Source: Streptomyces alboniger
GTDB lineage: Bacteria; Actinomycetota; Actinomycetes; Streptomycetales; Streptomycetaceae
Assembly: GCF_008704395.1 (NCBI RefSeq)
Contig: NZ_CP023695.1
Location: forward strand, 5,828,001 to 5,892,000
DNA length: 64,000 nucleotides
Reading direction: 5' to 3'
Part shown: in pieces, positions 21,670 to 31,507 of the stretch
Position numbering within the stretch: the stretch's first letter is position 1
Layout of the letters: each line of letters starts with the position of its first letter
Position numbers and translations under genes: made by a program
Notes under the pieces: generated by a model
What the model was told of the DNA's origin: nothing
What the model saw: only the letters and a program-made list of their open reading frames with translations
Databases searched by the model: none

Positions 21670-21966
21670 TTGAGCGTGTCTGGCCGGACGCCAGCCCGGG
21701 CATGCCCTGAGCGTACGTGTGTGGGATGCCGGGAGCGAGCGGCCAAGAGCGATTTGCTGCGCATCGTGGCGATCGAGGGCGCCTGCGTCCCCGACCCAAG
21801 CGGTACGCTGCCCGGCCGGGGTGCGTATGTGCATCCCGCCCTGGTCTGTCTGGACCTGGCGGTCCGCCGCCGGGCGTTCCCTCGGGCCTTCCGCGCCCAG
21901 GGTCCGCTCGACACGGAGGCGTTGCGCCGAGCTGTCGAGACAGTTGCCGAGCAGGCAACACCGTAA
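21670..21966 (+). CDS. ylxR: YlxR-family (DUF448) RNA-binding protein
   Basis: A 98-residue basic protein of the YlxR family, conserved between nusA and infB across bacteria and linked to RNase P modulation in Bacillus. The signature PERTCVGCRERAAKSDLLRI and GRGAYVHPALVCLDLAVRRRAF are present. Starts possible are TTG 21670 (ggagg 6 nt upstream) or GTG 21676; the first has better spacing. Confidence 0.93.
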   Translation: MSVSGRTPARACPERTCVGCRERAAKSDLLRIVAIEGACVPDPSGTLPGRGAYVHPALVCLDLAVRRRAFPRAFRAQGPLDTEALRRAVETVAEQATP

Positions 21967-22112
21967 GACGTGGTCGCACGGAACCCCGTGCGGCCTTGGT
22001 ATTCCGCGAGTTGGAAGTAGGTCGAGATTGCGATGAGCACTCGATGAGCACGCGATGAGTACGCCCATGAAGTAGCGACGGTCCGGCGTAACCCGGACCT
22101 AAAAGGAGCGAA

Positions 22113-25100
22113 GTGGCTAAGGTCCGGGTATACGAACTCGCCAAGGAGTTCGGGGTAGAGAGCAAGGCCGTCATGGCCAAGCTCCAAGAACTCGGTGAAT
22201 TCGTACGTTCGGCGTCCTCGACGATCGAGGCGCCCGTAGTACGCAAACTGACTGACGCATTCCAGCAGGGTGGCAACGGCAAGTCCGCCGCCAAGCCCGG
22301 CGCGCCGCGCAAGCAGGCCGCCCCCAAGCCGCCGGCCCCCTCGGGCTCGGCGTCCCCCTCTCCCGCGCAGGCCGCCCGTCCGGGTCCGGCCGCGCCCAAG
22401 CCGCCGGCCCCCAAGCCCGCGGCCGAGAAGCCCGCGGCTTCTCCGGCGGCCCCGGGCCCGCGCCCGACGCCGGGCCCCAAGCCGCCGGCCCCCAAGCCGG
22501 CCCCGGCCTCCCCGGCGCCGACCACCCCGGAGTTCACGGCTCCGCCCGCCGCCCCGGCCGCTCCGGCAGCCCCCGCGGCTCCGCAGGCCCCGCGTCCGGC
22601 CGCAGCCCGTCCCGGTGCCCCCAAGCCCGGTAGCCGTCCGGCCCCCGCGCAGGGCGGCCAGGGCCAGGGTGGCCGCGGCGAGGGCCGTGGCGACCGCGGC
22701 GACCGTCAGGGTGCCGCGCGCCCCGGCGGCCAGGGTGCCCCCCGTCCCGGCGGCGCCCGTCCCGCGGGCCCGCGTCCGGGCAACAACCCGTTCACCTCTG
22801 GTGGCTCCACCGGCATGGCGCGCCCGCAGGCGCCCCGTCCGGGCGGTGCCCCGCGACCTGGTGGCCCCGGCGGCCAGGGCGGCCCCGGCGGCGCCCCGCG
22901 CCCGCAGGGCGGCCAGGGCGGCCCCGGTGGCGCTCCCCGTCCGCAGGGTCAGGGCGGCGCCCGTCCGACCCCGGGCGGCATGCCTCGCCCGCAGGCCCCG
23001 CGTCCCGGCGGCGGCCCCGCGGGTAACCGTCCGAACCCGGGCATGATGCCGCAGCGTCCCGCTGCCGGTCCTCGTCCCGGCGGTGGCCCCGGCGGTGGCC
23101 GTGGTCCCGGCGGCGGCGGTCGCCCGGGTGGCGGCGGCGGTCGTCCCGGTGGCGGCGGCTTCGCAGGTCGTCCGGCCGGCCCCGGTGGCGGTGGCGGCGG
23201 TTTCGCCGGTCGTCCCGGTGGTCCCGGTGGCGGCGGCGGTGCCGGTCGTCCCGGTGGTGGCGGCGGCTTCGGCGGCCGTCCCGGCTTCGGCGGACGTCCC
23301 GGTGGCCCCGGTGCCCGTGGTGGCACGCAGGGTGCGTTCGGCCGTCCCGGCGGGCCCGCCCGTCGTGGTCGCAAGTCGAAGCGGCAGAGGCGCCAGGAGT
23401 ACGAGGCCATGCAGGCCCCGTCGGTGGGCGGCGTCATGCTGCCTCGCGGCAACGGACAGACTGTCCGCCTGTCGCGCGGTGCCTCGCTGACCGACTTCGC
23501 CGAGAAGATCAACGCCAACCCGGCGTCGCTCGTCGGCGTGATGATGAACCTCGGCGAGATGGTCACCGCCACGCAGTCCGTCTCCGACGAGACGCTGAAG
23601 CTCCTCGCGGACGAGATGAACTTCGTCCTGGAGATCGTCAGCCCGGAGGAGGAGGACCGCGAGCTGCTCGAGTCGTTCTCCATCGAGTTCGGTGAGGACG
23701 AGGGCGGCGAGGACATGCTCGTCTCGCGTCCGCCGGTCGTGACCGTCATGGGTCACGTCGACCACGGCAAGACCCGACTTCTGGACGCGATCCGCAAGAC
23801 GAACGTCGTCGCGGGCGAGGCCGGCGGTATTACGCAGCACATCGGTGCGTACCAGGTCGCCACCGAGGTCAACGGCGAAGAGCGCGCCATCACCTTCATC
23901 GACACCCCCGGTCACGAGGCGTTCACCGCCATGCGTGCCCGTGGTGCGAAGTCCACCGACATCGCGATCCTCGTGGTCGCGGCGAACGACGGTGTGATGC
24001 CGCAGACGATCGAGGCACTGAACCACGCCAAGGCGGCCGACGTGCCGATCGTGGTCGCGGTCAACAAGATCGACGTCGAGGGTGCCGACCCGACCAAGGT
24101 GCGCGGTCAGCTCACCGAGTTCGGTCTGGTGGCCGAGGAGTACGGCGGCGACACGATGTTCGTCGACATCTCCGCGCGCCAGGGCCTCAACATCGAGCAG
24201 CTGCTCGAGGCCGTGGTCCTGACCGCGGACGCCTCGCTCGACCTGCGGGCCAACCCGGAGCAGGACGCGCAGGGCATCGCCATCGAGGCCCACCTCGACA
24301 AGGGCCGCGGCGCCGTCGCGACCGTCCTCGTCCAGCGCGGTACCCTCCGCGTCGGCGACACGATGGTCGCCGGTGACGCCTACGGCCGAGTCCGCGCGAT
24401 GCTCGACGACAAGGGCGAGAACGTGGAGGAGGCGACCCCGTCGACTCCGGTCCTCGTGCTCGGTCTCACCAACGTCCCGGGCGCCGGCGACAACTTCCTG
24501 GTCGTCGACGAGGACCGTACGGCCCGTCAGATCGCCGAGAAGCGTGCCGCCCGTGAGCGCAACGCCGCGTTCGCCAAGCGCACCCGCCGGGTGTCCCTCG
24601 AGGACCTCGACCAGGTGCTCAAGGCGGGCCTGGTCCAGGACCTCAACATCATCATCAAGGGCGACGCGTCCGGTTCGGTGGAGGCTCTCGAGTCCTCGCT
24701 GCTCCAGCTCGACGTCGGCGAAGAGGTCGACATCCGCGTCCTGCACCGCGGTGTGGGTGCGGTCACCGAGTCCGACATCGACCTGGCGATGGGCTCCGAC
24801 GCCATCGTCATCGGCTTCAACGTCCGCGCGGCCGGCCGTGCCGCGCAGATGGCGGAGCGCGAGGGCGTCGACGTCCGCTACTACTCGGTGATCTACCAGG
24901 CCATCGAGGAGATCGAGGCGGCCCTCAAGGGCATGCTCAAGCCGGAGTACGAGGAGGTCGAGCTCGGCACCGCGGAGATCCGCGAGGTCTTCCGCTCGTC
25001 CAAGCTCGGCAACATCGCGGGTGTCCTCATCCGTTCCGGCGAGGTCAAGCGCAACACCAAGGCCCGACTGCTGCGCGATGGCAAGGTCATCGCGGAGAGC

Positions 25101-25250
25101 CTCAACATCGAGGGTCTGCGCCGCTTCAAGGACGACGTCACCGAGATCCGCGAAGGGTTCGAGGGCGGTATCAACCTCGGCAACTTCAACGACATCAAGG
25201 TCGACGACGTCATCGCGACGTACGAGATGCGCGAGAAGCCGCGCGGCTGA
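22113..25250 (+). CDS. infB: Translation initiation factor IF-2
   Basis: The GTPase that places fMet-tRNA on the ribosome. The 1,045-residue length is typical of Streptomyces and long for bacteria. An N-terminal IF2_N helix bundle ([20 protein letters not shown]) is followed by a huge disordered Pro/Ala then Gly/Arg/Pro-rich region (about 55-425) made of short repeats. The G domain starts near residue 545: G1 GHVDHGKT (547-554), DTPGHEAF, and NKID. Domains II-IV follow and end with [21 protein letters not shown] start; aaaaggagcgaa is the ribosome-binding site. A strong terminator lies downstream. Confidence 0.98.
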   Translation: MAKVRVYELAKEFGVESKAVMAKLQELGEFVRSASSTIEAPVVRKLTDAFQQGGNGKSAAKPGAPRKQAAPKPPAPSGSASPSPAQAARPGPAAPKPPAPKPAAEKPAASPAAPGPRPTPGPKPPAPKPAPASPAPTTPEFTAPPAAPAAPAAPAAPQAPRPAAARPGAPKPGSRPAPAQGGQGQGGRGEGRGDRGDRQGAARPGGQGAPRPGGARPAGPRPGNNPFTSGGSTGMARPQAPRPGGAPRPGGPGGQGGPGGAPRPQGGQGGPGGAPRPQGQGGARPTPGGMPRPQAPRPGGGPAGNRPNPGMMPQRPAAGPRPGGGPGGGRGPGGGGRPGGGGGRPGGGGFAGRPAGPGGGGGGFAGRPGGPGGGGGAGRPGGGGGFGGRPGFGGRPGGPGARGGTQGAFGRPGGPARRGRKSKRQRRQEYEAMQAPSVGGVMLPRGNGQTVRLSRGASLTDFAEKINANPASLVGVMMNLGEMVTATQSVSDETLKLLADEMNFVLEIVSPEEEDRELLESFSIEFGEDEGGEDMLVSRPPVVTVMGHVDHGKTRLLDAIRKTNVVAGEAGGITQHIGAYQVATEVNGEERAITFIDTPGHEAFTAMRARGAKSTDIAILVVAANDGVMPQTIEALNHAKAADVPIVVAVNKIDVEGADPTKVRGQLTEFGLVAEEYGGDTMFVDISARQGLNIEQLLEAVVLTADASLDLRANPEQDAQGIAIEAHLDKGRGAVATVLVQRGTLRVGDTMVAGDAYGRVRAMLDDKGENVEEATPSTPVLVLGLTNVPGAGDNFLVVDEDRTARQIAEKRAARERNAAFAKRTRRVSLEDLDQVLKAGLVQDLNIIIKGDASGSVEALESSLLQLDVGEEVDIRVLHRGVGAVTESDIDLAMGSDAIVIGFNVRAAGRAAQMAEREGVDVRYYSVIYQAIEEIEAALKGMLKPEYEEVELGTAEIREVFRSSKLGNIAGVLIRSGEVKRNTKARLLRDGKVIAESLNIEGLRRFKDDVTEIREGFEGGINLGNFNDIKVDDVIATYEMREKPRG

Positions 25251-25290
25251 TCGACTGCCTCAGGGCGGTCCGATCCGCATGGTCAGTGTC

Positions 25291-25328
25291 GGGGCCGGTC
25301 GACGGGGAAAATCCCGTCGATCGGCCCC
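25291..25328 (+). terminator. Intrinsic terminator after infB
   Basis: 16-bp stem (ggggccggtcgacggg at 25291-25306 with 25313-25328, one G-U pair) and the A-rich loop gaaaat. Confidence 0.85.
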
Positions 25329-25411
25329 GGCCGTTCCGTGTACGGTTCTTGTGTCCCTGCCAAGTGGTTGGCGGGGCATCGAACCCGTACCGGCGGGACA
25401 TCCGGACACAC

Positions 25412-25705
25412 ATGTATGTGGGGACTCTGTCCTTCGATCTGCTCCTCGGCGACGTACATTCGCTGAAGGAGAAACGCTCCGTCGTCCGCCCGATCGTCGC
25501 CGAACTCCAGCGGAAGTACGCGGTGAGCGTGGCGGAAGTGGGCGATCACGACCTGCACCGCAGGGCCGAGATCGGCCTCGCCGCGGTGTCGGGCGACTGG
25601 GGCCACCTCACGGACGTACTGGACCGGTGCGAGCGACTGGTCGCCGCCCGGCCCGAAGTGGAGCTGCTGTCGGTCAGACGGCGGCTGCACGGTGACGACG
25701 ACTGA
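25412..25705 (+). CDS. DUF503 (YlxP-like) protein
   Basis: A 97-residue protein of the small DUF503 family, found next to rbfA in many genomes and thought to act in ribosome maturation. YVGTLSFDLLLGDVHSLKEK at the start and the short core VGDHDLHRRAEIGLAAVS are typical. ATG 25412 is used; the longer frame from 25286 would read through the infB terminator. Confidence 0.9.
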   Translation: MYVGTLSFDLLLGDVHSLKEKRSVVRPIVAELQRKYAVSVAEVGDHDLHRRAEIGLAAVSGDWGHLTDVLDRCERLVAARPEVELLSVRRRLHGDDD

Positions 25706-25756
25706 ACAACAGCAAGACAAGCCCAGGGAATGCCCGGGGATAAGGGAGACGGAGCA

Positions 25757-26245
25757 GTGGCCGACAACGCGCGGGCGAAAAGGCTGGCGGACCTCATCCG
25801 AGAGGTGGTTGCTCAGAAGCTGCAACGAGGGATCAAGGACCCGCGGCTCGGGACGCACGTGACCATCACGGACACCCGGGTGACCGGTGACCTGCGGGAG
25901 GCCACGGTCTTCTACACGGTCTACGGCGACGACGAGGACCGCGCGGCGGCGGCCGCGGGCCTGGAGAGCGCCAAGGGCGTCCTCCGTTCGGCGGTCGGCC
26001 AGGCCGCGGGCGTGAAGTTCACGCCGACGCTGGCCTTCGTCGCGGACGCCCTGCCGGACAACGCTCGGGCCATCGAGGACCTGCTCGACAGGGCACGGAT
26101 GTCGGACGAGAAGGTACGGGAGGTCTCCGCCGGTGCCGAGTTCGCGGGCGGGCCCGACCCGTACCGCAAGCCCGAGTCCGACGAGTCCGACGAGAATACG
26201 AACGGCACCGACGCAGACGAGACGGACGGCGACGCCCGCACATGA
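25757..26245 (+). CDS. rbfA: 30S ribosome-binding factor RbfA
   Basis: A KH-like cold-shock and 16S-maturation factor. The 162 residues include ADLIREVVAQKLQRGIKDPR, VTITDTRVTGDLREATVFYT and the AxG-type end KFTPTLAFVADALPDNARAI. The C-terminal 30 residues are an unusually acidic Asp/Glu/Asn/Thr tail. GTG 25757 follows ggagacggag. The stop overlaps the truB ATG (ATGA), so translation is coupled. Confidence 0.96.
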   Translation: MADNARAKRLADLIREVVAQKLQRGIKDPRLGTHVTITDTRVTGDLREATVFYTVYGDDEDRAAAAAGLESAKGVLRSAVGQAAGVKFTPTLAFVADALPDNARAIEDLLDRARMSDEKVREVSAGAEFAGGPDPYRKPESDESDENTNGTDADETDGDART

Positions 26246-27150
26246 GCAAGAGCAGCACCACGACGCCGGACGGCCTTGTCATCGTCGACAAGCCGTCCGG
26301 CTTCACTTCGCACGACGTCGTCGCCAAGATGCGGGGGATCGCCAGGACCCGCCGCGTCGGGCACGCGGGCACCCTCGACCCCATGGCGACGGGCGTGCTC
26401 GTCCTCGGGGTCGAGCGCGCCACCAAGCTCCTCGGTCATCTGGCGCTGACCGAGAAGGAGTACCTGGGCACGATCCGCCTCGGGCAGAACACGCTCACCG
26501 ACGACGCCGAGGGCGAGATCACCTCGTCCGCGGACGCCTCGAAGATCACCCGCGAGGCGATCGACGCGGGCATAGCCAAGCTGTCCGGCGACATCATGCA
26601 GGTGCCCTCGAAGGTCAGCGCCATCAAGATCGACGGCAAGCGGTCGTACGCGCGCGCCCGCAAGGGCGAGGACTTCGAGATCCCGGCCCGGCCGGTGACG
26701 ATCTCCGCCTTCACGGTGTACGACGTCCGCGACGCGGTCGCCGAGGACGGTACGCCCGTACTCGACCTGGTCGTCTCGGTCGTCTGTTCGTCGGGAACGT
26801 ACATCCGGGCGCTCGCCCGTGACCTCGGAGCGGACCTCGGCGTCGGCGGCCATCTGACCGCGCTGCGCCGCACGCGCGTCGGCCCGTACAAGCTGGACGC
26901 GGCCAAGACCCTGGACCAGCTCCAGGAGGAGCTGACCGTGATGCCGGTGGCCGAGGCGGCCGAGCGCGCCTTCCCGCGCTGGGACGTCGACGACAAGCGC
27001 GGCCGGCTGCTCCTCAACGGCGTCAGGATCGAGATGCCCGAGGAGTACGCGGGTGTGGGCGCCGTCGCCGTCTTCGACCCGGAGGGCCGCTTCCTGGTCC
27101 TCGCGGAGGAGTCGCGGGGCAAGGCCAAGAGCCTGGCCGTCTTCGCCTGA
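26242..27150 (+). CDS. truB: tRNA pseudouridine-55 synthase TruB
   Basis: Makes pseudouridine 55 in the T-loop of tRNAs. The 302-residue protein has the catalytic Asp46 in GHAGTLDPMATGVL, KVSAIKIDGKRSYARAR, CSSGTYIRALARDLG, and a C-terminal PUA-like end. It starts inside the rbfA stop. A short terminator hairpin overlaps its stop codon. Confidence 0.97.
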   Translation: MSKSSTTTPDGLVIVDKPSGFTSHDVVAKMRGIARTRRVGHAGTLDPMATGVLVLGVERATKLLGHLALTEKEYLGTIRLGQNTLTDDAEGEITSSADASKITREAIDAGIAKLSGDIMQVPSKVSAIKIDGKRSYARARKGEDFEIPARPVTISAFTVYDVRDAVAEDGTPVLDLVVSVVCSSGTYIRALARDLGADLGVGGHLTALRRTRVGPYKLDAAKTLDQLQEELTVMPVAEAAERAFPRWDVDDKRGRLLLNGVRIEMPEEYAGVGAVAVFDPEGRFLVLAEESRGKAKSLAVFA

Positions 27151-27235
27151 GCGCCCCGCCGGGGGCGCTGTCTGCGGGCTCGGCTCCCGGGGTTTGTCGT
27201 GGAGCGGCGGACGGACTTCAGTACGCCGCTCCACG
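27150..27235 (+). terminator. Two hairpins after truB
   Basis: The first is agcgcccc-gccg-ggggcgct (27150-27169), starting at the last base of the truB stop. The second is a perfect 12-bp inverted repeat (cgtggagcggcg, 27198-27209, with 27224-27235; 14-nt loop). The second sits in the leader/promoter region of the next gene and could be an operator instead. Confidence 0.6.
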
Positions 27236-27402
27236 TTCCCCCCACTCAAGGTGTTTCCACTGCGGCGCGCCGATTCACCCCTTTGGGCAGGCGCTCGGAG
27301 TGAACCGAGGGGGTGGACGGGGGCGCGTTCGCATCGCGTCCTGTCCGGCTGATCACCGCCGACCTACGGTCGGAGAACGGGGAACGGCCGGGAGGTTCGA
27401 GC

Positions 27403-30400
27403 ATGGCGGGACGGGGTCCGCGGGCCGAGGGTGCCGGGGACGCCGCGGGCGCGGAGGAGCGGAGCGGGCACGCGGCGCTCGACCGGGCCCTGGTGCGGGT
27501 CTGCGATCTGGCGGGGCGGCCGCGGGGCACGGGGTTCGCCGCCGACGAGCACGGCACGGTCATCACCAGCCACGAGGCCGTCGACGGTCTCGCCCGCGTC
27601 GTCCTGCACGCGCCCGGTGAGCGCACCTGCGTGGTGCCCGCCGACGCCGTGGTGGCGCTGCCCGACGCCGATCTCGCACTCGTGCGCACCGAGGGCCTCG
27701 GCCTGCGGCCCCTTCCACTGACCGTGCGGGACTCCGTGGCGACCGGCGCCTATGTGCGGATCGCCGCGCTCGGCTGGCGCGAGGCGCGGGTCCTCGGCAC
27801 CTCCGCCGTGACGTACACGGCGACGGACCGCTTCCATCTGGTGGGCACCGCCCTGGAGCTGGCGATCGGCACGGACGGCGCCGACGCGCTGCGACTCGGC
27901 GGCGGGGCCGCGGGCGGACCGGTCGTGGACGTCTCCTCCGGTGCGGTCCTCGCCGTCCTCGGCACCGCGCTGCTGCCCCAGGACCCCGGCCCCTCCCCGG
28001 CGCGGGACGTCCCCTTCACGCACCGGCCCCCCGGCTTCGCGATCCCGCTGCGGGAGGCGGCCGCCGCCGACCCGGGCGGGCCGCTCGCCGCGCTCGTCGC
28101 GCAGAACGCCGCGACCGTCCCCGCGTACGGCGACGACCTCAATCTGGCGGGCGCGCTGCATCTGACGGCCACGTCGGCGGGGAGCGACGGGCCGCGCGCG
28201 AGCCGCCCGGAGCCGGTCGAACGGCCGGAGGTGGCAAAGGAGTTCGATCGCTTCACCGGCGGCCCGGCCCGGGTGCTCGGCCTGGTCGGCGACCCCGGCA
28301 CGGGACGTACGACGGAACTGTCCGCGCTCGCCGCGCGGCGGGCCAGGGGAGCCGAACCCGCCCCCACGCTGTGGCTGCGCGGCGCCGATCTGCGGGGCAC
28401 GGACGAGTCCGTCGCCGACGCGGTGGAGCGGGCGCTCGACCGGGCGGGACGGATCCTCGCGGCGTCGGAGCCGACGCCGGAGGGGATGCCCGAGGGCCAG
28501 GGGCTCGGGGACATCTCCGCGGACCGCGTGGCCCGCCTCGTACGGGACGCGGGGCGTCCGCTGCTGTTGCTGCTCGACGGACCGGAGGAGATGCCGCCCG
28601 CGCTGGCGCACCGCCTCGCCCGGTGGAGCGAGGGCACGGCCGAGTGGCTGCGGGACACGGGCACGCGCCTCGTCGTCGCCTGCCGGGCGGAGTACTGGGA
28701 GCAGGCGGGGGAGTGCTTCGCGTCCGGCCTGCTGCACGGGGCGTCCGGGGCGGGGGCCGCGGGGCTCCCCCCTTGTGTACGCCTGGAGGACCTCCCGGAA
28801 CCGCAGGCGCGCAGGGCCCGCGCGCGGTACGGCATCCCGGAGGGCGCGCTCGCCGGGGCCGACGCGCGGCATCCGCTGGCGCTGCGGCTGCTCTCCGAGG
28901 TCCGCGCCGCCCGCCCCGACGCGCCGCCGCCGGGTACGCCGGGGCGGGAGGAGATCTTCGCCGCGCATCTGGACCTGCTGTGCCTGCGGGTCGCCGTGCG
29001 GCTCGCGGCGCCGAACGGCCTGCGCGGCACAGCGGTACGACGCCTGGCGGCGAAGGTGGCCGGGCAGGTCCACGAGGCGGCGCGGCGCTGTCTGGGCCCG
29101 GGCCAGGGGGAGCTGGACCGGTCGTCCTTCGAGGCGGTCTTCCCGTGGGGGGCGCTGCCGGGGGGCCACGGCTGTACGGGCTGGGCTTCGGCGGTGCTGA
29201 CGGAGGGGCTGCTCGTGCCGGCGGGGTCGGGCTACCGCTTCGCGCATGAGGAGGTGGCCGACTGGATCCAGGGCACGCACTTGGACGTCGACGGAGCGCT
29301 GACTTCCCTGGTCCACCGGCACCGCCACGCGGCACGCTCCCCGAAGGTCCCGGAACAGCGCCGCCCCGCCCGCCCCCTCCCGGTGCCACGCCATCGCATC
29401 GGCCCGGTGATCGAGGCGCTGCTGCTGCTGGGGCGCCAGCGGGGGTCGGTCGCACTGGGCCAGAGGCTGTGGGACCTGGCGGACGCGGCGACGGAGCTGG
29501 CGGGCCTCGCACATGCCGTAGGCGGGGTGTGCGCTGAGGACGACGGTGCGGGGTTCGCTGAAGACAGCTGCGCCGGATGCGCCCGGGGTGGCCGCAGGGC
29601 AGTCGGCCGCGCGGGACCCGCCGAAGGCGACCGTGCGGAATCCGGTCGTACGGCACCTGCCGGGGACGACCCCGGGGCGCCCGCCGGCGGTTTCCCTGGG
29701 GGATTGGCCACAGGTGGCGGGGCGGCGGCATCCGGTGGGGGCGGCTGTGTGGCCCCCACCCCGGGCGGCCGTCCCGCACGCACCGGAGACAGCCACCCGG
29801 CATGCCCCGCAGAGGCAGCGGTGCCCCCCGCCGGGTCCGCGGCGCCCCTCCCCGACCCCCCGGAATCCGAGCCGCCGCCCTGCTCGGAGGCAGGGCCGGA
29901 GAGGGACGCGAAGGGGCGGGGCGGTGGGGAAGGGGCCAGGGGCGCTCATTGGTGGGCCCGTCATCTCGTCAGGGGCGTGCTGCTGCGCGTCACCGACGCG
30001 GCGCCGTTCCTGCCCGTTCTCGAAGTGCTCGCCGAGCGCGGGGAGTTCGGGGCCCAGTTCTGGCTGGGGCTGCCGCTGGGGGAGGGGGAGCGGTTCGCGT
30101 TGTTGCGGCGGCGTGTCGTACGGGACGGGCCGCCGGGGACTCCGGACCGCTGCCTCGACGCCGTCGCCGGCCTCCTCGCCGCCGACCCCACGGCCGTACA
30201 GCCGCACCTCGCCCGCTGGTTCACCGACGACCGGCCGCTGGACGCCGCGCCCCACGCCACCGTCGCCTCCGCCGCGCAGGCGCTGCTCCACACCCACCGG
30301 CACCACGCCATCGACGACCTCACCGAAGCCCTCGTCGACTGCGCCCACGCCCGCGCCGACGAACTCCTCGCCGCCCTCGCCGAGGAGGAGCCCTCGGCCG

Positions 30401-31359
30401 TGTGCCGCGCCGTCGGCCGCTGGGCCCACGACGAGCGGCCCGACCGGCGCGTCGCCGCCGCCACCTACGGCCTGCGCGTCGCCCCGCACGCCACGGCGGA
30501 CGCCGACCGCGAGCGCCTGCGCTACGCCGCCTTCGCCCTGCTCGCCCGCCCCGCCGACGACGCCCTGCACGGCGCCGCGCTCGCGCTGCTCGTCCGCGAT
30601 CCGAAGACCCGCTCCCGGTATCTGTCCCGCGCCCTGCGGCGCTTCGCCGCAGGGGACCCGCGGCTGCCCGCGAGCGCGCCCGCCGAGGCCCTGGCCACCC
30701 ACCCCGAGCCCGTGCTCGCCGCCTTCAGCGCACGCCTGCACGCGCCCGGCCCGGCCGCCGACGACGTCCTGTGCGGCCTCGCCGACGTGACCACGCCCAC
30801 CCTCGCCCGCCGCGTCGCCGCCCTCGTACAGGACCTCCTGGAGACCCGCCCCGAGGCCGCGGGATCCGCCGCCGCATACATCGACCGGCGACTCGAACAG
30901 GGCCCCGGGGCCCGCCCCGTCCTCTTCCCCCTGGTGGCCGCGCTGCTGCACAGCCGCCCCGCCCAGGTCCGGGCCGCCCTCGCGCCCGTCCTCGCCGCCC
31001 CCGGTACCACCGCCTCGCAGGCCCTGCGGGACGAGTTGCTCGACGTACTGCTCAGCCAGGAGCGGGACCCGGCGGTCCTGGAGAGCGTCCTGCGGTCCGC
31101 GGCCCGCGGCGCCGCCGACTGCGGCGAGGCCCGCACCCGCGAGCGCGTGCGCCGCACCGGGCTGCTCCTCGGACGCACCCCCGAGGGCGCCTCCCGCTTC
31201 GACCGGTGCCTCGTCGAACAGGCCCGCCTCGAGCCGGGTTTCGCCACCCTCGTCGCCCACTGGCTCCGCGACGCCCCTCAGGAGTGGGCCGCCCTGATCG
31301 GCCCGAGCGCCTCCCGCACGATCGTGACCATCGCGGGCGGCGCGCAGGTGCCGGTCTAG
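27403..31359 (+). CDS. Very large multidomain protein: degenerate trypsin-like domain + degenerate P-loop NTPase + helical C-terminus
   Basis: The 1,318-residue protein opens with a trypsin-like beta-barrel (about 25-230): His57 (TSHEAVDG) and Asp90 (PDADLALV) are in place, but the GxSGGP site reads GGAAGGP, with Ala170 for the nucleophile Ser (codon GCG at 27910). A STAND/AAA-type module follows (about 285-450) with GDPGTGRT at 296-303, where the P-loop Lys is Arg, and a Walker B-like LLLLLDGPEE. After a long Pro/Gly/Ala-rich linker (about 700-840), the last 450 residues form helical, HEAT-like Ala/Leu/Arg repeats. ATG 27403 follows ggaggttcgagc. It lies between truB and ribF but is unrelated to them. 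Probably a regulatory or sensing scaffold rather than an enzyme; function unknown. Confidence 0.8.
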   Translation: MAGRGPRAEGAGDAAGAEERSGHAALDRALVRVCDLAGRPRGTGFAADEHGTVITSHEAVDGLARVVLHAPGERTCVVPADAVVALPDADLALVRTEGLGLRPLPLTVRDSVATGAYVRIAALGWREARVLGTSAVTYTATDRFHLVGTALELAIGTDGADALRLGGGAAGGPVVDVSSGAVLAVLGTALLPQDPGPSPARDVPFTHRPPGFAIPLREAAAADPGGPLAALVAQNAATVPAYGDDLNLAGALHLTATSAGSDGPRASRPEPVERPEVAKEFDRFTGGPARVLGLVGDPGTGRTTELSALAARRARGAEPAPTLWLRGADLRGTDESVADAVERALDRAGRILAASEPTPEGMPEGQGLGDISADRVARLVRDAGRPLLLLLDGPEEMPPALAHRLARWSEGTAEWLRDTGTRLVVACRAEYWEQAGECFASGLLHGASGAGAAGLPPCVRLEDLPEPQARRARARYGIPEGALAGADARHPLALRLLSEVRAARPDAPPPGTPGREEIFAAHLDLLCLRVAVRLAAPNGLRGTAVRRLAAKVAGQVHEAARRCLGPGQGELDRSSFEAVFPWGALPGGHGCTGWASAVLTEGLLVPAGSGYRFAHEEVADWIQGTHLDVDGALTSLVHRHRHAARSPKVPEQRRPARPLPVPRHRIGPVIEALLLLGRQRGSVALGQRLWDLADAATELAGLAHAVGGVCAEDDGAGFAEDSCAGCARGGRRAVGRAGPAEGDRAESGRTAPAGDDPGAPAGGFPGGLATGGGAAASGGGGCVAPTPGGRPARTGDSHPACPAEAAVPPAGSAAPLPDPPESEPPPCSEAGPERDAKGRGGGEGARGAHWWARHLVRGVLLRVTDAAPFLPVLEVLAERGEFGAQFWLGLPLGEGERFALLRRRVVRDGPPGTPDRCLDAVAGLLAADPTAVQPHLARWFTDDRPLDAAPHATVASAAQALLHTHRHHAIDDLTEALVDCAHARADELLAALAEEEPSAVCRAVGRWAHDERPDRRVAAATYGLRVAPHATADADRERLRYAAFALLARPADDALHGAALALLVRDPKTRSRYLSRALRRFAAGDPRLPASAPAEALATHPEPVLAAFSARLHAPGPAADDVLCGLADVTTPTLARRVAALVQDLLETRPEAAGSAAAYIDRRLEQGPGARPVLFPLVAALLHSRPAQVRAALAPVLAAPGTTASQALRDELLDVLLSQERDPAVLESVLRSAARGAADCGEARTRERVRRTGLLLGRTPEGASRFDRCLVEQARLEPGFATLVAHWLRDAPQEWAALIGPSASRTIVTIAGGAQVPV

Positions 31360-31507
31360 GGCTCGCCCGGAATGTCCCCCGCGGCCCCGCCGAGCAGACA
31401 CCGATGCGAGCCGGGACACGTCGGCATGGCAGTCTTAGACCTGCGCAATGGGCAATGGGAACGTACAGACGTCACGGACGTACACAGGTTCGGCGAGGAG
31501 CAAAGAA

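Noticed and set aside
27364..31419. 1,351-codon minus-strand frame opposite the pseudo-trypsin gene
   Set aside because: The plus-strand gene has a good ribosome-binding site and recognisable folds. The minus frame is low-complexity Gly/Arg/Glu/Ala text.
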